From the NCBI RefSeq assembly GCF_044762655.1, contig NZ_JBIWER010000002.1, positions 878,577 through 942,576 of the forward strand: DNA of 64,000 bases, written 5' to 3'. Of the stretch, positions 60,733 to 64,000 are shown piece after piece (position 1 is the first letter of the stretch; each line of letters starts with the position of its first letter). A program made the position numbers and the translations under genes. Origin of the DNA: Psychrobacillus sp044762655. GTDB lineage: Bacteria > Bacillota > Bacilli > Bacillales_A > Planococcaceae. A model generated the notes under the pieces. That model saw only the letters and a program-made list of their open reading frames with translations, searched no databases and had not been told where the DNA came from.

Positions 60733-60933
60733 CTCTTTTCCCCCCTTATACTTATATAACTCTTGGAAGTTAATTACGTTACAAAAATACTTGAATTTTT
60801 TTCTGCTTGGCACTTTATTAGCTACTAAAAACAAAAAAAAAGCCAACCCCTACTGCAATAATCACTATGAAGTGGAAAGGTGAAATTATTATGGATAACT
60901 ACTAAGTATTTTTATATATTCTATTAATTATCA

Positions 60934-60970
60934 AAAAAACCGATAGAAACTACTATCGGTAAAAAATTCA
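60934..60970. terminator. Hairpin with A/T tracts
   Basis: AACCGATAG / CTATCGGT with A7 left and A6 right, so a T-run on the minus strand. It lies upstream of the ECF operon and may insulate it from the unit to its right. Confidence 0.65.
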
Positions 60971-60994
60971 ATATAAGAGGGAGTAAAACGCAAC

Positions 60995-61146
60995 CTTCTT
61001 CAACTAAACTGCCCCTTTAGTTTAAGTGTAACATTTCACAATGTGTTTCTGAGATTTACTTGATGTTTCGGATAAAAAAATAGACCATCGAAAAGATGGT
61101 CTTGTTTAACTAAAGCACCCGTTAGTTTAAGTGTAACTCTTCACAA
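60995..61146 (-). repeat. Repeat family, type III
   Basis: CTTCAACTAAACTGCCCC, TTTAGTTTAAGTG, stem GACCATCG/AAGATGGTC, right end AAAGCACCCGTTAGTTTAAG, then GTGTAACTCTTCACAA, a tail that repeats its own centre. Confidence 0.92.
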
Positions 61147-61260
61147 ACTCGGTGCTACATTAAAGTTAGGGGAGTAGTCGGATTCTTCGAATGCTGCATC
61201 TATATCAAAACGCTCTAAGAACTGTTCATAATCTGCAAATAACGTAAAACGACCACACAC
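61141..61260 (-). pseudogene. N-terminal fragment of a SRAP (YedK/HMCES) gene, cut at a repeat
   Basis: GTG at 61258-61260, then CGRFTLFADYEQFLERFDID ... SPNFNVAPS and a stop formed at the repeat tail. The Cys2-Gly-Arg-Phe start, which crosslinks to abasic sites, and the NVAP motif are typical of SOS-response-associated peptidases (~220 aa). Only the first ~38 residues remain. The break coincides with the repeat edge. Confidence 0.82.
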
Positions 61261-61386
61261 AATAATCCCACCTTTTTATAACTTAATAAAACGAAAATCT
61301 AGCTAAAAAATATAAACACTTAAATAAAAAACTTCATTTCCGTTACCAAAATTAAGAAAGTCTTTTTATCTTTATGTTACTTCCAA

Positions 61387-61881
61387 CTATTTAAAACTTT
61401 CTTTTTCACTTATTTCTGTCAATACTTCATCAAATGCAAGATACTTAAGGGAATTTTTATCTGTTTCTCTTAGCAGTATTTGCAGGTCATTCAATAAGGA
61501 ATCACTAGTAATTCCAGCGATAGAATTAAACTTTTTCCGCTCATTTAATTCAAGCAGACAGATTATCATGTGATTATACAAAGCAGGAAAATCAGTTTTT
61601 ATAGATTCTTTATTACTTATAAAAGATTTTATATAATCTTCAAAAATATAATCTGGAGAAATTTCATTATAAGGAGTAAAAATTGTTGCGGATTCTATGA
61701 TCCAATTCTCGAGTCCCGCCGCAAAAACAAGTAGTGAATATTTTCTAGTTTCTTGATTAGGATCGGCAAAATATTTAAAAAAGTAATCGAAATTTTGTTC
61801 CTTCCAATCTTTGGCTGTGTCTAGGCCAATCGGAATATATCCTAAAATGTGTTTAGCTTTGTCTATTATTGAATCTGTCAT
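61387..61881 (-). CDS. Hypothetical soluble protein
   Basis: 164 aa, mostly helical: KAKHILGYIPIGLDTAKDWK, DPNQETRKYSLLVFAAGLEN, WIIESATIFTPYNEISPDYI, DFPALYNHMIICLLELNERK. Recalls DUF-type immunity or HEAT-like proteins, not recognised. GGGGGGAAATA ribosome binding site. Confidence 0.62.
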   Translation of the reverse strand: MTDSIIDKAKHILGYIPIGLDTAKDWKEQNFDYFFKYFADPNQETRKYSLLVFAAGLENWIIESATIFTPYNEISPDYIFEDYIKSFISNKESIKTDFPALYNHMIICLLELNERKKFNSIAGITSDSLLNDLQILLRETDKNSLKYLAFDEVLTEISEKESFK

Positions 61882-62000
61882 AACGTATTTCCCCCCAGAA
61901 ATAATTAAGATACATTAATTAGAATAAAAACGCCATCCTGCAAAGATGTTTACTTTGCGGAGTGGCATTACTTGTAGATGCTAAACTCTTACGTAGGGCA

Positions 62001-62066
62001 TTCAACTAACCTGCCCCTAAAAAAAAAGGCTTTACCCCTTCTTGAAGTAAAGCACCCGTTAGTTAA
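62001..62066 (-). repeat. Repeat family, type I, short
   Basis: TTCAACTAACCTGCCCC runs directly into A8 and GGCTTTACCCCTTCTTGAAG; the central GTTAGTT arm is deleted. Right end AAAGCACCCGTTAGTTAAAA gives the stop of the next small gene. Confidence 0.88.
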
Positions 62067-62182
62067 AAAACACCATTCTTACCATTTAACCGTTTGACCT
62101 CTTTCTCTAAATAATCTAAACGTTTATGGATTCGATAAACAATTGGTAGATATGCAATAACGATAATAATTAACCATCCCAT
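62063..62182 (-). CDS. Small membrane protein; stop supplied by repeat
   Basis: 39 aa: MGWLIIIVIAYLPIVYRIHK, RLDYLEKEVKRLNGKNGVF. One membrane helix then a short coiled-coil-like helix. Ribosome binding site AAAGGGGAAA. It resembles the tail-anchored small proteins common in Bacillus. The stop TAA is part of the repeat. Confidence 0.62.
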   Translation of the reverse strand: MGWLIIIVIAYLPIVYRIHKRLDYLEKEVKRLNGKNGVF

Positions 62183-62263
62183 TGATTAATTTCCCCTTTA
62201 AAAAAAACTGTATTATTTTTCATTAATTGTAACATTTTATTTATTCGGATACAGCGTTTCTTT

Positions 62264-62398
62264 TGTTCAACTAACCTGCCCCGTTAGTTTAAGTGTAACA
62301 TTTCACAATGGATGTCTAAGATCTACTTGAAGTTTTGGATAAAAAAATAGACCATCTAAATGACGGTCTTGTTAAACTAAAGCACCCGTTAGTTAAAT
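62264..62398 (-). repeat. Repeat family, type III
   Basis: TTTGTTCAACTAACCTGCCCC, then a centre and core identical by eye to 39990-40110, right end AAAGCACCCGTTAGTTAAAT. Confidence 0.93.
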
Positions 62399-62417
62399 TA
62401 CCAAATCCGTGCATTAT

Positions 62418-62606
62418 TTAAAGCGTTCCACTTTGATTGTTAAACCGTTCCACTTCTCGAAGAGCATCTGCTTCAGCTGAATTCTGGTTTAAAGTCTTTT
62501 CCTGTTTATTTAAGTTATATTTCCTTCGAGTCAAAACATCCACTAGATAACTACCTAAAATTAATGCTGCTATGGAACCCCAAATAATCCACATCACCCA
62601 ATGCAT
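62418..62606 (-). CDS. Small membrane protein
   Basis: 62 aa: MHWVMWIIWGSIAALILGSY, LVDVLTRRKYNLNKQEKTLN, QNSAEADALREVERFNNQSG. One N-terminal membrane helix, cytoplasmic polar tail. Ribosome binding site GAAGGGGGGTAAAG. Function unknown. Confidence 0.62.
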   Translation of the reverse strand: MHWVMWIIWGSIAALILGSYLVDVLTRRKYNLNKQEKTLNQNSAEADALREVERFNNQSGTL

Positions 62607-62769
62607 ACTTTACCCCCCTTCATTTCAGTCATTACTTCCATCGTTACTCAGTACATTAATATACGTTTTATAGCTATGAATAGTTTCAATTATCAGTATT
62701 TTTAAATTAAGATATATAAATTGTTTTCAATCGATTCCTAGTCTGACTCACTGTAATTTACTTATGTAG

Positions 62770-62851
62770 TTATTCAACTAACCTGCCCCTTTAGTTCAAT
62801 AAGAAAAAAGACTTTACCCCCTCTTGAAGTAAAGCACCCGTTAGTTGAATT
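62770..62851 (-). repeat. Repeat family, type I
   Basis: TTATTCAACTAACCTGCCCC / TTTAGTTCAATAAG, core GACTTTACCCCCTCTTGAAG, right end AAAGCACCCGTTAGTTGAAT. Confidence 0.93.
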
Positions 62852-62859
62852 ACATTTCA

Positions 62860-63339
62860 CTAAAAAACCTGGATGAAACGCTTTTTTATTTGAAATTCTA
62901 ATTCTCTAATGCTTAAATTCGTTTCTGCATCGAGAATACTTATTTCAATTGTTATCGTATCCCAACTTTCCAAATGAGTACGCTTTACAAACCTTTGAAA
63001 ACTTCTTACTACAGAACGTTTCTCCATATATTGAGGCTTTTCATGAGATAAATTATTAATACTTTCATCAATTTCCCATCTGCCGAATTGAATATTTATA
63101 TCTCGATCAAGTTTATTTTGTGTATCAAAATCAAAAATCATGTTTCCTGTTTCTTCGTTAAAAGAAATTAACATTACTTTCAAATAAAGCTTATTGTCAT
63201 TAATCAACAATATTTGAATTCCTGTATGATCCTCTGGTTCACCAACCCATTCCTTCCATTGTTCTTTAGTCCACAAGTCCATTTTACTTGTATCATACGT
63301 TTTCATAATGAAATCAACATTAATAATTTCTTTTGCCAT
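62860..63339 (-). CDS. Hypothetical soluble protein
   Basis: 159 aa: MAKEIINVDFIMKTYDTSKM, LWTKEQWKEWVGEPEDHTGI, FGRWEIDESINNLSHEKPQY, TITIEISILDAETNLSIREL. Strand-rich C-terminal half. Not recognised. It ends 9 bp from the repeat. Single gene between repeats. Confidence 0.62.
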   Translation of the reverse strand: MAKEIINVDFIMKTYDTSKMDLWTKEQWKEWVGEPEDHTGIQILLINDNKLYLKVMLISFNEETGNMIFDFDTQNKLDRDINIQFGRWEIDESINNLSHEKPQYMEKRSVVRSFQRFVKRTHLESWDTITIEISILDAETNLSIRELEFQIKKRFIQVF

Positions 63340-63377
63340 TCCCTACACACCCCTTAATTATCTTAATATGCTTAACC

Positions 63378-63457
63378 CTTTCAACTAACCTGCTGCTTTT
63401 GTTCAATAAGAAAAAAGGCTTTACCCCATCTTGAAGTAAAGCACCCGTTAGTTTAAT
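63378..63457 (-). repeat. Repeat family, type I
   Basis: TTTCAACTAACCTGCTGC / TTTTGTTCAATAAG, core GGCTTTACCCCATCTTGAAG, right end AAAGCACCCGTTAGTTTAAT; it overlaps the stop of the next gene. Confidence 0.92.
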
Positions 63458-63812
63458 TTCTACCCCAAAACCTTTCAATTTCATTTGAGGCTTTCCTTGT
63501 CTCTGAACCCATATACTTATAAGCATTTTTTAATATCTTTTTAGAGTCTCCAAGTTGTGCAAGTATAGTAACGCTTAGTAATTCTTTAACATCATCATCT
63601 CCTGAAGTTGCCATCAGTTCAAGATAATCAAATAATTCCTTTATCTTTGGTATATCCTTCTCTTTTCCAATGAGTTCAATAAAATAATTGCTGCATTCAC
63701 CGAAGAAGACATGATTTAAGATTTCGCCATTAAATTCAATATGTTCTTGTAAGTAACGCTTATACTCTTCAAATTCTTCTGTAAAGTGTATTGCTAAGTC
63801 TTTATATTCCAT
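63453..63812 (-). CDS. Hypothetical immunity-like protein
   Basis: 119 aa, helical: YKDLAIHFTEEFEEYKRYLQ, EILNHVFFGECSNYFIELIG, LFDYLELMATSGDDDVKELL, SVTILAQLGDSKKILKNAYK, YMGSETRKASNEIERF. The pattern resembles small toxin-immunity proteins, not proven. The stop TAA lies on the border of the repeat. Confidence 0.65.
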   Translation of the reverse strand: MEYKDLAIHFTEEFEEYKRYLQEHIEFNGEILNHVFFGECSNYFIELIGKEKDIPKIKELFDYLELMATSGDDDVKELLSVTILAQLGDSKKILKNAYKYMGSETRKASNEIERFWGRN

Positions 63813-63848
63813 TTTATCTCCTGTTCCTGAACGTCTTTATAATAATTG

Positions 63849-63928
63849 CTTGTTCAACTAACCTGCTGCATTACTTCAATAAAAAGGCTTTACTCCTTCT
63901 TGAAGTAAAGCACCCGTTAGTTGAATTA
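63849..63928 (-). repeat. Repeat family, type I
   Basis: TTGTTCAACTAACCTGCTGC / ATTACTTCAAT, core GGCTTTACTCCTTCTTGAAG, right end AAAGCACCCGTTAGTTGAAT. Confidence 0.92.
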
Positions 63929-63949
63929 GAATACTAATCCAGAATTCAT

Positions 63950-64000
63950 TTATTCTCTTACTAATTCCTCTAAAATACTAAAAAAACCTTTATCATCTTC
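63950..64000 (-). CDS. C-terminal fragment of a gene cut by the window edge
   Basis: The last 16 codons, EDDKGFFSILEELVRE-stop, are inside the window. The family cannot be named. It is positioned like all other units, with its stop ~20 bp from a repeat. Confidence 0.55.
   Translation of the reverse strand, partial: EDDKGFFSILEELVRE

Noticed and set aside
210..63928. CRISPR array
   Set aside because: Repeats are spaced by whole genes, the units are 75-150 bp palindromes with swapped cores, and no cas genes are present.
210..63928. Ordinary IS elements or a prophage
   Set aside because: No transposase, integrase, capsid or portal gene was seen; repeat ends show no obvious target-site duplications by eye.
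1..64000. An integron integrase (intI) or other recombinase in the window
   Set aside because: No ORF has tyrosine- or serine-recombinase motifs. If the array is recombined, the enzyme must be encoded elsewhere.
1..64000. tRNA or rRNA genes
   Set aside because: No cloverleaf-like or rRNA sequence recognised on either strand by eye; a tRNA scan would be needed to exclude weak candidates.

Overview
ORGANISM. A low-GC Bacillota chromosome segment, most like Bacillaceae or Planococcaceae (Psychrobacillus/Lysinibacillus/Sporosarcina-like). Pointers are AGGAGG-type ribosome binding sites, a canonical T-box leader on proC, a Spo0E-family phosphatase, RsbR-type STAS protein, three ECF sigma loci, a YciC-like CobW GTPase with a Zur-type operator, and a strong bias to one coding strand (minus).

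MAIN OBSERVATION. About 60 copies or fragments of one imperfect-palindromic repeat family are spread through the window, nearly all in one orientation. Read on the minus (gene) strand, a full copy is: AACTAACGGGTGCTTTA, then an exchangeable Rho-independent terminator hairpin with its T-tract, then CTTATTGAACTAAC, a GGGGCAG-like loop, and GTTAGTTGAA. Most sit just 3' of a single minus-strand gene, and several supply that gene's stop codon. What lies between copies is mostly one small gene: GNAT acetyltransferases, methyltransferases, phosphotransferases, lipoproteins, tiny membrane proteins and unknowns. Several inter-repeat units are non-coding, and several genes are decayed. The layout resembles an integron cassette array (GTTAGTT is close to the attC core GTTRRRY), but no integrase is visible. 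A terminator-carrying miniature element spreading behind leading-strand genes is the main alternative.

LAYOUT. 0-4 kb: partial VOC gene, ECF sigma operon, cassette-like GNAT, cold-shock-like and Asp/Glu racemase genes. 4.4-13.6 kb: a repeat-free, mostly core block (HAD phosphatase, phosphotransferase, Spo0E-like, MBL/SDR pair, T-box-proC, rnz, an unusual MurE-like ligase, dinB). 13.8-24.7 kb: mixed accessory region with repeats, a tandem paralog trio, M50-like protease, quinone reductase, MFS exporter, RsbR-like protein and several pseudogenes. 24.7-45.8 kb: the densest array, roughly one gene per repeat, with an ECF sigma/anti-sigma/ABC-2 permease operon and two adjacent HExxH metalloprotease genes. 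45.8-48.9 kb: zinc-starvation block (ZinT, L33 without zinc ribbon, CobW GTPase, ZnuA remnant). 49-51 kb: array. 51.1-55.7 kb: 3-hydroxybutyrate dehydrogenase and two GntP-family permeases, repeat-free. 55.9-64 kb: array again, containing a four-gene ECF sigma/anti-sigma/bacteriocin-type ABC export operon.

HOW IT WORKS TOGETHER. Repeat-free blocks carry conserved metabolism and zinc homeostasis. Repeat-bearing blocks hold single-gene accessory units, each with its own terminator, consistent with gain, loss and shuffling of independent units. The mobility mechanism is inference.
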